From Spongiactinospora rosea (GTDB taxonomy: Bacteria; Actinomycetota; Actinomycetes; Streptosporangiales; Streptosporangiaceae): 64,000 nucleotides of DNA. The position numbers and the translations under genes are program-made. Where the stretch lies: assembly GCF_003315795.1 (NCBI RefSeq), contig NZ_QMEY01000012.1, forward strand, positions 124,001 through 188,000. Reading direction: 5' to 3'. Shown here piece by piece: positions 51,109-59,430 of this stretch (positions are counted from its first letter, which is position 1; every line of letters begins with the position of its first letter). The notes beneath the pieces were generated by a model, which saw only the letters and a program-made list of their open reading frames with translations, had not been told where the DNA came from and searched no databases.

Positions 51109-51533
51109 CTACGACCCGGCGGTGACCGTTGGGTTCGTAGGAACGCAGACGCAGTCGCTCGCCTCGCTGCGAGATTCGCAAGGGCAGCAGGGCGAACAGA
51201 ATCCCATGGTGTCGAAGACCCGCAGCCAAGCAAGGGTGACACCGGAGCCACCGGTGCCCAAGGTTCGCAAGGTGAACGGGCCCGAGGGGTATTCAGGGCA
51301 TCCAGGGGCCGAAGGCACCCTCGACATGGGCTGGTGGACCAACTGCTCCATGGGTTCCCAGAAGTACGTCCCGGTCACCACTGCCGCCAGGCCCTCGACC
51401 CGTCCGCCGCTGGCGGACGGGTCGTTGGCGGTCGAGGACTCGTAACACGTGGCGGAGATGGAGACGTCGGGCCAGGGGCGGAACCCGAAGGAAACGATGA
51501 TCATATAGGTGTTCGTGGCCACGTCGGCGGAGT
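51109..51533 (-). pseudogene. Hypothetical coding remnant
   Basis: The minus-strand frame between about 51200 and 51530 has strong GC3 bias and a protein-like sequence (DVATNTYMIIVSFGFRPWPDVSISATCYESSTAND; GGRVEGLAAVVTGTYFWEPMEQLV). It continues to a TGA at 51109. Its N-terminus is joined in frame to transposase-like sequence, so the true start seems lost. No family was recognised. It may be a secreted or membrane protein cut by an insertion. Confidence 0.4.
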
Positions 51534-51690
51534 CGAGCCGGGCGTGGGCCCGCTCTCCCGGACCTCGTAGGCGGGCGTGCCGGCCTGCGACTCCGGCTCG
51601 CCCTTGCCCCGATACGGCGTCAAACCACACCACCGGCCCCCTGGCAGCCCTTGTCCGCCAGGACTGCGATGCCCGTCTGTTGCAGCCCGC
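51534..51690 (-). mobile_element. Decayed DDE transposase remnant (IS5/IS1380-like)
   Basis: Three adjacent minus-strand frames hold pieces of one transposase: GLQQTGIAVLADKGCQGAGG (compare the family motif L-ADKGYQGAG), then TPYRGKGEPESQ, then ARLRGPGERAHARL (compare NRAHARLRGPGERA). A TGA and two frameshifts separate them, and both ends are missing. No terminal inverted repeats or target duplication could be assigned. Confidence 0.6.
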
Positions 51691-51761
51691 GCAAGCTCTG
51701 GGGTGTCGAAGGGCCGCTTCGCGTCGGCATCTACACCCTCCGGACCCGCGCCGCGCTGACC

Positions 51762-52964
51762 TCACCCGGCGGTCATCGACTTCAGGACGGCGGTGGCCAC
51801 CGCGCGGGCCGAGTACGACCCCGCCGTGCCATCGGTGGGGCCGGACGGCTCGACGGTCACCCCGACCGCGACCTCCGGCCGCCCGGCGGGGGCGAAGCCG
51901 GTGGCCACCGTCGCCTCGCCCGGGATGGCCGCCCCGGCGGCGGTGCCGACGTCGGCGCCGTCCCTGGTCATCATCCGGGCGATCCGGCCCGCCACCTTGG
52001 CGGACATCGCCCGGCTGTACGGGCTCGGCATGGTGCGTTCGAGCACCGTGCCGTCACGCGTGCGGATCTCGTGGACCAGGTGCGGGCGCATCAGCACACC
52101 GCCGTTCGCCACGGCCGCCGACAGCATGGCGATCTCCAGCGGCGTGGCCCTGGCCCCCTTTCCCGGGAACACGCTCGGCGCCACGCGCAGCGGGACGTAC
52201 AGGCCGGGGGCGTTGAAGCCGAGCCCTTCGGCCTGTCTGCGCACCGGCCCGCCGCCCAGCCGGGCCGCCCGGGTGATGATCCCGAGCGCGGGGCCGAGCG
52301 GATAGGACCTGTTCAGCGCCCGGTTCACCAGGGGATCGCCGGGGGCGCGGGCCAGGTCGGTCTCGGTACGGCGGAGCGCGGCCGGATCGTGGGTGGCCAG
52401 CCGCTCGGGGTCGTAGGAGGGCTGCGAGACCAGCGCCAGGATGGCCCCGGTGGCCGGTTCGAGCACCACCACCGCGCCCCGCCGCCCGGATGCGCGGAGC
52501 GCCTGGTGCGCGGCCCGCTGCGCGCGTTCGTCGATGGTCAGCCGTACCGAGGCCGCGGCCCCCGGGCCGAAACCGCCGATGAGGGCCCGGACCCGCACCC
52601 GCGGATCGGCGCCGGACAGCACCGCGTTCCGCGCGGCCTCCATGCCGGTGGCCCCGTGCAGCGAGAGGTAGCCGGTCACCGCCGCGTAGGACGCCCCGCC
52701 CGGATAGACCCGCCGGAACCCGAACCGCCCGCGCTGCCGCACGCTCGCCGCCAGGATGCCGCCGCTCCTGGTCAGCAGGTCCCCCCGGGGGTGGCCGAAC
52801 CGGTCGAGCTGGGCGCGCAGGTTGCGGTGGTCGAGGCGCAGGGCGTCCGCACCGAACGTCTGCACCTGGCTGACCTGCCCGAGTGAGACGAACATCAGCA
52901 CCGCGCAGCCCACCGCGACACGCCGCAGCGGAACGTTCATCCGCCTCGCCCACGCCCCGGCCAT
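51762..52964 (-). CDS. Penicillin-binding-protein-like transpeptidase pseudoenzyme
   Basis: 400 residues resembling PbpA/FtsI-like class B PBPs: N-terminal span RRVAVGCAVLMFVSLGQVSQVQ, HPRGDLLTRSGGILA, GYLSLHGATGMEAARNAVLSG, and VVVLEPATGAILALVSQPSYDPERLA. In active PbpA the next motif is YPPGSTFK; here residues 221-228 are YPLGPALG, so the catalytic Ser and Lys are gone. The KTGT motif is reduced to VATG (353-356), and about 85 residues are missing after it compared with a normal PbpA of about 485. It cannot be a transpeptidase; it may bind peptidoglycan or be decaying. ATG 52964 has GGGGAG upstream; ATG 52940 is an alternative. Confidence 0.78.
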   Translation of the reverse strand: MAGAWARRMNVPLRRVAVGCAVLMFVSLGQVSQVQTFGADALRLDHRNLRAQLDRFGHPRGDLLTRSGGILAASVRQRGRFGFRRVYPGGASYAAVTGYLSLHGATGMEAARNAVLSGADPRVRVRALIGGFGPGAAASVRLTIDERAQRAAHQALRASGRRGAVVVLEPATGAILALVSQPSYDPERLATHDPAALRRTETDLARAPGDPLVNRALNRSYPLGPALGIITRAARLGGGPVRRQAEGLGFNAPGLYVPLRVAPSVFPGKGARATPLEIAMLSAAVANGGVLMRPHLVHEIRTRDGTVLERTMPSPYSRAMSAKVAGRIARMMTRDGADVGTAAGAAIPGEATVATGFAPAGRPEVAVGVTVEPSGPTDGTAGSYSARAVATAVLKSMTAG

Positions 52965-53068
52965 CCCGGCTCCCCAGCCCGTGTGTCATCCCTTTCGTCC
53001 GGTCTAACAAGCGAGCGGGAAAGCCCGCCCCCGCTGCGGGCAACCACCGCTCCAAAGGTGTCCGGGTC

Positions 53069-53473
53069 TCAGACGGTGACGGGGGCGGGGGCGGCCTCCA
53101 CCGTCTCGGTGACCTTCAGGATGTCCTGGTACCAGGAGATCTTGCTCTTGATCGCCTGCTGCTGCGCCCGCAGATGGCCGAGCCGGTCCTCCACCCGCCG
53201 GTCGTGCCGGGCCAGCAGGGCCACCCGGTCGGCGATCGTGTGATCGCCCGCCCGGGTCAGCTCCGCGAACCTCAGCATCTCCGCGATCGGCATCCCGGTG
53301 TCCCGCAGGCACCGGACCATGCTCAGCCAGTTCAGATCCCGATCGACGAACCGCCGCTGCCCCGCGGCGTTGCGCATGATCGGCTCCAGCAGCCCGATCC
53401 GCTCGTAGTAACGCAAGGTGTCGAGGCTGAACCCGGTCCGCTCGACCACCTGAGCCGGTGTGTAGGTTTCCAC
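53069..53473 (-). CDS. MerR-family regulator
   Basis: 134 residues from GTG 53473. The MerR head is YTPAQVVERTGFSLDTLRYYERIGLLEPIMRNAAGQRRF, and the coiled coil is GDHTIADRVALLARHDRRVEDRLGHLRAQQQAIKSKISWYQ. No metal-binding cysteines are present, so it is not a MerR/CueR metal sensor; it resembles drug- or aldehyde-responsive members. A start further upstream (53500) would lie inside its operator and is unlikely. It autoregulates through the site at 53488-53507. Confidence 0.9.
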   Translation of the reverse strand: METYTPAQVVERTGFSLDTLRYYERIGLLEPIMRNAAGQRRFVDRDLNWLSMVRCLRDTGMPIAEMLRFAELTRAGDHTIADRVALLARHDRRVEDRLGHLRAQQQAIKSKISWYQDILKVTETVEAAPAPVTV

Positions 53474-53479
53474 CGTCGC

Positions 53480-53510
53480 AGCATTCCACCTGGAGCGCAC
53501 TCCAGGTCAA
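53480..53510 (-). promoter_or_regulatory. MerR operator and promoter with 19-bp spacer
   Basis: ACCTGGAGCGCACTCCAGGT (53488-53507) has 8-bp arms around CGCA. On the minus strand TTGACC (53510-53505) and AATGCT (53485-53480) are -35 and -10 with a 19-bp spacer, the overlong spacing that MerR activators correct by bending DNA. Confidence 0.85.
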
Positions 53511-53610
53511 ACTCCACCTCGCGGCGACGAAGGATCGGCGGGAAAGTTGACGCGGGCACCCCGCCGTGAGATGCTGATGGCGGCACCGAGGTTGACACTA
53601 ATAGTAAGTG

Positions 53611-53640
53611 TGGACTTTCGTTTGCACTTTGCGCTATGCT
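53611..53640 (+). promoter_or_regulatory. Probable promoter of the rpoB paralogue
   Basis: TATGCT (53635-53640) with TGGACT (53611-53616) 18 bp upstream. Transcription would start near 53647, giving a leader of about 87 nt. A TTGACA at 53592 has no well-placed -10. Confidence 0.55.
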
Positions 53641-53661
53641 GCCCCCTCGCGCCGCTTCTCG

Positions 53662-53683
53662 ACGCCCCGGATTTCCGGGGCGT
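53662..53683 (+). terminator. Attenuator-like hairpin in the rpoB-paralogue leader
   Basis: ACGCCCCGG-ATTT-CCGGGGCGT, a perfect 9-bp stem followed by TTT. It lies between the predicted promoter and the TTG start at 53734 and could stop transcription early. Confidence 0.6.
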
Positions 53684-53733
53684 TTGGCGTGCGCGCAGTT
53701 CGATTCCATCCGAGCCCTCCGGAAGGACATCTG

Positions 53734-56700
53734 TTGGCAGCCTCGCGCAACGCCTCCTCCGCGCCCATCGGTCCCCGTCGCGTCTCCTTTTCACGCATCC
53801 ACGAACCTCTCGAAGTCCCCGACCTCCTCGCTCTCCAGATCGAGTCGTTCGACTGGCTGCTCGGGAACGAGAGATGGAAGGCCCGGGTCGAGGCGGCCCG
53901 CCAGGCCGGACGCAAGGACGTTCCGGCCCAGTCCGCTCTCGAAGAGATCTTTGACGAGATCAGTCCCATCGAGGACTTCTCCGGAACCATGTCCCTGTCG
54001 TTCCGCGATCACCGGTTCGAGCCGCCGAAGCATTCGGTCGACGAATGCAAGGACAAGGACATGACCTTCTCCGCGCCGATGTTCGTCACGGCGGAGTTCA
54101 TCAACAACAACACGGGTGAGATCAAGAGCCAGACGGTGTTCATGGGCGACTTCCCGCTCATGACGGCGAAAGGCACGTTCATCGTCAACGGCACCGAGCG
54201 GGTCGTGGTCTCGCAGTTGCTCCGCTCGCCGGGCGTCTATTTCGAGCGGACGATCGACAAGACGTCCGACAAGGATCTGTACGGATGCAAGGTGATCCCG
54301 TCGCGCGGCGCGTGGCTGGAGTTCGAGATCGACAAGCGCGACAACGTGGGGGTCCGGGTCGATCGGAAGCGCAAGCAGCCGGTGACGGTGCTGCTGAAGG
54401 CGCTGGGCTGGACGAATGATCGGATCATTGAGCGGTTCGGTCAATTCGAGTCGATGCGGGCGACCCTGGAGAAGGACCACACGGCCGGCCAGGACGACGC
54501 GCTGCTCGACATCTACCGCAAGCTGCGGCCGGGCGAGCCGCCGACCAAGGAGTCGGCGCAGACGCTCCTCGAAAACCTCTACTTCAACCCCAAGCGGTAC
54601 GACCTGGCGAAGGTCGGCCGCTACAAGATCAACAAGAAGCTGGGCGTCGACTCCGAGATCACCCAGGGCACGCTCACCGAGGACGACATCGTCTCGATGA
54701 TCGACTACCTGGTCCGGCTGCACGCCGGGGAGACGTCGATGGGCGAACTGGTCGTGGAGGTCGACGACATCGACCACTTCGGCAACCGCCGGGTGCGCAA
54801 CGTCGGCGAGCTGATCCAGAACCAGGTCCGGCTGGGCCTGGCCCGGATGGAGCGGGTGGTCCGTGAGCGGATGACCACCCAGGACGTCGAGGCGATCACG
54901 CCGCAGACCCTGATCAACATCCGCCCGGTCGTGGCGTCGATGAAGGAGTTCTTCGGCACCTCGCAGCTCTCGCAGTTCATGGACCAGATCAACCCCCTCG
55001 CCGGGCTGACGCACAAGCGGCGGCTGAACGCGCTGGGCCCCGGCGGGCTGTCCCGGGAGCGGGCGGGCATGGAGGTCCGTGACGTACATCCGTCCCACTA
55101 CGGCCGGATGTGCCCGATCGAGACGCCGGAAGGCCCCAACATCGGGCTGATCGGCTACCTCGCGTGCTTCGGCCGGCTCAACCCCTTCGGGTTCATGGAG
55201 ACCCCGTACCGCAAGGTCGAGGACGGCAAGGTCACCGAGCGGATCGACTACCTGGGGGCCGACGAGGAGGACCGCTACGTCATCGCCCAGGCGAACACCG
55301 CGCTGACGCCGGACGGCGGCTTCGCCGAGAACCGGGTGCTGGTCCGGCGCAAGGGCGGGGAGTTCGAGCACGTCCGCTCGGCCGAGGTGGACTACCTCGA
55401 CGTGTCGCCCCGGCAGATGGTGTCGGTGGCGACCGCGATGATCCCCTTCCTGGAGCACGACGACGCCAACCGGGCGTTGATGGGCGCGAACATGCAGCGC
55501 CAGTCGGTGCCGCTGCTGCGCAGCGAGGCCCCGCTGGTCGGCACCGGCATGGAGTACCGCGCGGCGACCGACACGGGGGACGTGATCCTCGCCGAGAAGG
55601 CCGGGGTGGTCGAGGAGGTCTCCGCCGACTACGTGACCGTGATGAACGACGACGCCACCCGCACGACGTACCGGGTGGCGAAGTTCCAGCGCTCCAACCA
55701 GGGCACCTCGTTCAACCAGAAGCCGGTGGTGGACGAGGGCGCGCGGGTCGGGGCCGGTCAGGTGATCGCCGACGGGCCGTCCACCGACCAGGGTGAGATG
55801 GCGCTGGGCAAGAACCTGCTGGTGGCGTTCATGCCCTGGGAGGGCCACAACTACGAGGACGCGATCATCCTGTCCCAGCGGCTGGTCCAGGACGACGTGC
55901 TGTCCTCGGTCCACATCGAGGAGCACGAGGTCGACGCCCGGGACACCAAGCTGGGCGCCGAGGAGATCACCCGCGACATCCCCAACGTCTCCGAGGAGGC
56001 GCTTTCCGATCTGGACGAGCGCGGGATCATCCGGATCGGGGCCGAGGTCGTGCCGGGCGACATCCTGGTCGGCAAGGTGACGCCGAAGGGCGAGACCGAG
56101 CTGACGCCGGAGGAGCGGCTGCTGCGCGCGATCTTCGGGGAGAAGGCCCGGGAGGTCCGTGACACCTCGCTGAAGGTGCCGCACGGCAAGCACGGCACGG
56201 TGATCGGGGTGCGGGTGTTCTCCCGTGACGACGGTGACGACCTCCCGCCGGGGGTCAACGAGCTGGTCCGGGTGCACGTGGCGCAGAAGCGCAAGATCAC
56301 CGACGGTGACAAGCTGGCCGGCCGGCACGGCAACAAGGGCGTGATCTCCAAGATCCTGCCGGTGGAGGACATGCCGTTCCTTGAGGACGGCACGCCGGTG
56401 GACATCATTCTCAACCCGCTCGGGGTGCCCGGCCGGATGAACGTCGGGCAGGTCCTGGAGACTCACCTGGGGTGGGTCGCCGCCCGCGGCTGGGACCTCT
56501 CCGGTGTGGAGGAGGCGTGGGCCGAGCGGCTGCGCGACAAGGGCTTCGGCCAGGTCGGGCCGCGTGCCAAGCTCGCCACCCCGGTCTTCGACGGCGCCCG
56601 CGAAGAGGAGATCATCGGGCTGCTCGGCAGTACCGCCCCCAATCGCGACGGGGACCGGATGGTGGAGCGGACCGGCAAGGCGCGGCTGTTCGACGGGCGT

Positions 56701-57189
56701 TCCGGGGAGCCGTTCCCGCACCCGATCTCGGTCGGTTACATCTACATTCTGAAGCTGCTGCACCTGGTGGACGACAAGATCCACGCGCGGTCCACCGGCC
56801 CGTACTCGATGATCACTCAGCAGCCGCTGGGCGGTAAGGCGCAGTTCGGCGGGCAGCGGTTCGGTGAGATGGAGGTGTGGGCGCTGGAGGCGTACGGCGC
56901 GGCCTACGCCCTGCAGGAGCTGCTGACCATCAAGTCCGACGATGTGAGCGGCCGGGTGAAGGTCTACGAGGCGATCGTCAAGGGGGAGAACATCCCCGAG
57001 CCGGGCATCCCGGAATCCTTCAAGGTGCTGATCAAGGAAATGCAGTCGCTGTGCCTCAACGTCGAGGTGCTGTCCGCCGACGGCATGTCCATCGAGATGC
57101 GCGACACCGACGAAGACGTCTTCCGCGCGGCCGAGGAGCTGGGCATCGACCTGTCCCGGCGGGAGCCGAGCAGCGTCGAGGAGGTCTGA
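53734..57189 (+). CDS. rpoB: Orphan RNA polymerase beta-subunit paralogue
   Basis: 1151 residues from TTG 53734 (GGAAGGA upstream; typical actinobacterial start [19 protein letters not shown]). All major beta regions are present, including [11 protein letters not shown], the [18 protein letters not shown] region near the active site and the C-terminal clamp ([26 protein letters not shown]). It is a full-length, apparently functional gene. Unlike the housekeeping copy it has no rplL before it and no rpoC after it. Rifampicin-region residues are unusual: Ile419 (E. coli 518), Asn432 (531, normally Ser), Met446 (545, normally Phe) and Tyr475 (574, normally Ser); His427 (526) is kept. It probably gives a rifampicin-resistant or altered-promoter polymerase. 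Confidence 0.93.
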   Translation: MAASRNASSAPIGPRRVSFSRIHEPLEVPDLLALQIESFDWLLGNERWKARVEAARQAGRKDVPAQSALEEIFDEISPIEDFSGTMSLSFRDHRFEPPKHSVDECKDKDMTFSAPMFVTAEFINNNTGEIKSQTVFMGDFPLMTAKGTFIVNGTERVVVSQLLRSPGVYFERTIDKTSDKDLYGCKVIPSRGAWLEFEIDKRDNVGVRVDRKRKQPVTVLLKALGWTNDRIIERFGQFESMRATLEKDHTAGQDDALLDIYRKLRPGEPPTKESAQTLLENLYFNPKRYDLAKVGRYKINKKLGVDSEITQGTLTEDDIVSMIDYLVRLHAGETSMGELVVEVDDIDHFGNRRVRNVGELIQNQVRLGLARMERVVRERMTTQDVEAITPQTLINIRPVVASMKEFFGTSQLSQFMDQINPLAGLTHKRRLNALGPGGLSRERAGMEVRDVHPSHYGRMCPIETPEGPNIGLIGYLACFGRLNPFGFMETPYRKVEDGKVTERIDYLGADEEDRYVIAQANTALTPDGGFAENRVLVRRKGGEFEHVRSAEVDYLDVSPRQMVSVATAMIPFLEHDDANRALMGANMQRQSVPLLRSEAPLVGTGMEYRAATDTGDVILAEKAGVVEEVSADYVTVMNDDATRTTYRVAKFQRSNQGTSFNQKPVVDEGARVGAGQVIADGPSTDQGEMALGKNLLVAFMPWEGHNYEDAIILSQRLVQDDVLSSVHIEEHEVDARDTKLGAEEITRDIPNVSEEALSDLDERGIIRIGAEVVPGDILVGKVTPKGETELTPEERLLRAIFGEKAREVRDTSLKVPHGKHGTVIGVRVFSRDDGDDLPPGVNELVRVHVAQKRKITDGDKLAGRHGNKGVISKILPVEDMPFLEDGTPVDIILNPLGVPGRMNVGQVLETHLGWVAARGWDLSGVEEAWAERLRDKGFGQVGPRAKLATPVFDGAREEEIIGLLGSTAPNRDGDRMVERTGKARLFDGRSGEPFPHPISVGYIYILKLLHLVDDKIHARSTGPYSMITQQPLGGKAQFGGQRFGEMEVWALEAYGAAYALQELLTIKSDDVSGRVKVYEAIVKGENIPEPGIPESFKVLIKEMQSLCLNVEVLSADGMSIEMRDTDEDVFRAAEELGIDLSRREPSSVEEV

Positions 57190-57217
57190 GGGCCGGGCGA
57201 CCCCGCGGCTGTGGGCG

Positions 57218-57252
57218 CGCGCCGGAGGAGAAGGCGGCCGCCTTCCGGCGCG
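57218..57252 (+). terminator. Hairpin terminator after the rpoB paralogue
   Basis: CGCGCCGG (57218-57225) and AAGGCGG/CCGCCTT (57231-57244) nest with CCGGCGCG (57245-57252), a 15-bp stem with a 5-nt bulge, 29 bp after the stop. It could also serve the convergent TetR gene. Confidence 0.6.
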
Positions 57253-57375
57253 GCCCGCGCGGGCGATGCGTGGAGTACCGGGCCACCGATCGTGGGGGTC
57301 GTCCCCGGCACGCCGGAGCTGTGGCTCGACGGCGAGGTCAGGGCACGGATCGGCCGGCCGTTCAGGATGCGGTGG

Positions 57376-58026
57376 TCATGGCAGATGGTCGGACAGGTAG
57401 CACCGGACCAGGTGCTTGCACTCGGCGATCAGTTCAGGGTCTCCGGCTGGATGGACCCGGAAGGCGAGTTTCAGCACCACGTCCGCGGCCTCGACCGCGA
57501 CCAGTAACGCGCGGTCGAGGTTGGGTCCGGGCGGGGCGCCCAGGCGTTCGATGGTGAGGCCGCGCAGCCGGTCGGCCACCACGGCGTTGTTCTCCAGCGC
57601 GGCGTCGAGCATGCGCTCGCTGCCGCGCAGCACCGGGCCGCCCGGGGCGGTGAGCACCTCGCCGAAGTCGACGACGGAGAAGCCTGGCGTGCTCCTTTTC
57701 ATCTCGACGAATTCGTCGATGGCCAGATCGGCCACGTCGGTCCAGTGGGCGAGGTCGGCGATGGCGAGTTCGGCGGCGATCCGTTCGAGGAAGGCCTCTA
57801 GATTTCGCAGGGCGAGGGCTCTGACCAGCCCTTGTTTGTCGGGAAAGAACTGGTAGAAAGTGCCGATCGGGACGCCCGCGCGCCGGGCGACCTCCTTGGT
57901 GGTGAGTGCGTCGTAGCCGTGCTCGTCGAGCAGGCGGGCGCATTCGTCCAGCATTCGTTCCACGCGTTCGACACTGCGCCGTTGGGCCGGGCGGCGACGC
58001 AATGTTTCTCCGGAGACGTTCGTCAT
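57376..58026 (-). CDS. TetR-family regulator
   Basis: 216 residues from ATG 58026. The HTH is RMLDECARLLDEHGYDALTTKEVARRAGVPIGTFYQFFPDKQGLVRAL. The C-terminal domain (FVEMKRSTPGFSVVDFGEVL) belongs to a TetR subgroup of unknown ligand. An upstream in-frame ATG would add an unlikely N-terminus. No divergent target gene is evident; it may control a distant gene or itself. Confidence 0.9.
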   Translation of the reverse strand: MTNVSGETLRRRPAQRRSVERVERMLDECARLLDEHGYDALTTKEVARRAGVPIGTFYQFFPDKQGLVRALALRNLEAFLERIAAELAIADLAHWTDVADLAIDEFVEMKRSTPGFSVVDFGEVLTAPGGPVLRGSERMLDAALENNAVVADRLRGLTIERLGAPPGPNLDRALLVAVEAADVVLKLAFRVHPAGDPELIAECKHLVRCYLSDHLP

Positions 58027-58108
58027 GGACCAATCATGTCTGTTGCGCGGAGTTCCGTGGCGGAAAGTGACCAACAATAGTCGGAGAGGCTCCGCGGCCA
58101 GGACGCGA

Positions 58109-59017
58109 CTAGAAGACGGAAACGTGCACGTGGTCCCAGTGATTGGCGGTGATGCCGCCGCGATCGGACATGGGACGCCAACCGGCGCCCGTGCGCACAT
58201 CGTAGTAGCGCTGCTTCCAGATGATGTACATGATGCCCAGTCGCGGGCCGTTCTGAATGCACCACTGGGCGAGGGCGTCGCCGCGTTCGCTGTCCACCTG
58301 CCCGGGCATGGTGCCCCGGCTCATCATGAAGTCACAGGCCCGGCCGCTGCCGTGTTCGCCGGGGTCGCCGGGGCGCAGGCAGCCGTAACCGTAGGGCATG
58401 GGGAACTCCGCGAGAATGGCGTTGCGGATCGACACCATGCGGGGGGTGAGCCCGTCGCCGCCCGACGGGGTCTGGAAGCCGTATTTGGCCAGCAGCCGCT
58501 CGATCGACCGGCGCTTGCGCTTCAGCGCCTCGATCTCCTTCTTCAGGTCCTCGATCTTCTGGTCGGCCTGCTGCCTGGCCTTCTTGGAGTCGGCGATCAG
58601 CTCCTGGACCCGCTGTAGCTTGCGCGCCCGCTCGCTGGACAGATGGGAGACCATCGCGGCGGGGCCGAGCACCGAGGAGACGTCGGCGGCCCCGATGAGC
58701 TGGACCGCGTCGAGCGAGCCGCCCATGTAGGTGGTCTGGGCGATCTCGGTGACCTCGCGCTCGGCCCTGGCCAGCTCGCGCTTGAGGCCGCCCGCCCGGT
58801 CGTTGGCCTTCTTGGCCCGGACCCGGACCTCCTCAAGGTCTTGTATCTGGCCGCGGTAGCGCTTGTTCAGCGACGCGGCCTGCTGGGTGAGCTTTTTCAG
58901 CTCGGCCTGGGGTTTCGGTTTGGGGGCGACGGCGGCGCCCGCGCCGGGAAGTGTGGTGGTGAGGATCATGGCGGAGAGGACGGCCGCGAATGCGAAAGGA
59001 CGGCGGCCTGATCTCAC
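58109..59017 (-). CDS. Secreted coiled-coil protein with a LAS-type metallopeptidase-like domain
   Basis: 302 residues from GTG 59017 with GGGGAGG 5 nt upstream; an ATG at 59089 lies upstream of the predicted transcription start and is rejected. A signal peptide is followed by a coiled coil of about 120 residues (LKKLTQQAASLNKRYRGQIQDLEEVRVRAKKANDRAGGLKRELARAEREVTEIAQ..., KIEDLKKEIEALKRKRRSIERLL) and a C-terminal domain with EHGSGRACDFMMSRG and NHWDHVHVSVF. The His/Asp...HxH pattern is that of LAS/M15 Zn peptidases. It probably acts in or on the peptidoglycan, possibly controlling cell separation. Confidence 0.8.
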   Translation of the reverse strand: MRSGRRPFAFAAVLSAMILTTTLPGAGAAVAPKPKPQAELKKLTQQAASLNKRYRGQIQDLEEVRVRAKKANDRAGGLKRELARAEREVTEIAQTTYMGGSLDAVQLIGAADVSSVLGPAAMVSHLSSERARKLQRVQELIADSKKARQQADQKIEDLKKEIEALKRKRRSIERLLAKYGFQTPSGGDGLTPRMVSIRNAILAEFPMPYGYGCLRPGDPGEHGSGRACDFMMSRGTMPGQVDSERGDALAQWCIQNGPRLGIMYIIWKQRYYDVRTGAGWRPMSDRGGITANHWDHVHVSVF

Positions 59018-59060
59018 GCCATCCTCCCCTCGGAACGACTTCCGCGCAGACGCACCGAAA

Positions 59061-59066
59061 CTATAG
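59061..59066 (-). promoter_or_regulatory. Probable -10 box of the coiled-coil peptidase gene
   Basis: Minus-strand TATAGT. The start would be near 59054, giving a 37-nt leader with the ribosome site for GTG 59017. A TTGTGG upstream is 20 bp away, longer than ideal. Confidence 0.5.
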
Positions 59067-59202
59067 AAGGTGATCATTGGGCCTGCCACAAGAACGGGGG
59101 AACCAGCGCACCCTTTGGAGAGGTTTGGGGAAGTTTAGCGCTGTTTGTCCGAATTAGGGAGAGGCAAATTCGGTGCGGAATCAGTGACAGAGAGGTACGA
59201 AC

Positions 59203-59250
59203 GCGGCGCGCGGAACCTGTGACAGTACCTGTGACAGATCCGCGCGCCGC
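59203..59250. repeat. 12-bp stem with tandem palindromes in its loop
   Basis: GCGGCGCGCGGA (59203-59214) and TCCGCGCGCCGC (59239-59250) are exact inverted arms. The 24-nt loop holds two copies of CTGTGACAG (59217-59225 and 59229-59237), each itself a palindrome around G, with 12-bp spacing. A related AGTGACAG lies at 59183-59190. Confidence 0.7.
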
Positions 59251-59430
59251 CGTACGGCACACCGGCGAGCCCTGCCCAGCGCGCCCCCGCGACGCTGGGC
59301 CCGGACCTCCGGCTCCTCACGGATCACCCCGGCGGGCCGCGGAGGCGGCGCGGTCACCGTTCGGGGCACGCCCGGAGGAGTCGTTCCCTACGCTGAAGGT
59401 AGACGTCCATAACGCCGAAAAGGTTCGGTG

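Larger units (their letters stand above)
59018..59430. other. Intergenic region, coiled-coil peptidase/pta
   Basis: 413 bp holding the promoter of the leftward gene and the 3' end region of pta. It contains the stem-loop with tandem palindromes at 59203-59250. The 59100-59180 part is less GC-rich. A ydaO-type riboswitch was considered and not supported. Confidence 0.5.

Noticed and set aside
57253-57375. Short rightward frame after the rpoB paralogue as a gene
   Set aside because: It runs antisense into the TetR gene, has no ribosome site and no recognisable similarity.
59090-59160. ydaO/c-di-AMP riboswitch suggested by GGGGGAACC upstream of a cell-wall gene
   Set aside because: The match is on the wrong strand relative to the gene and the conserved ydaO core is missing.
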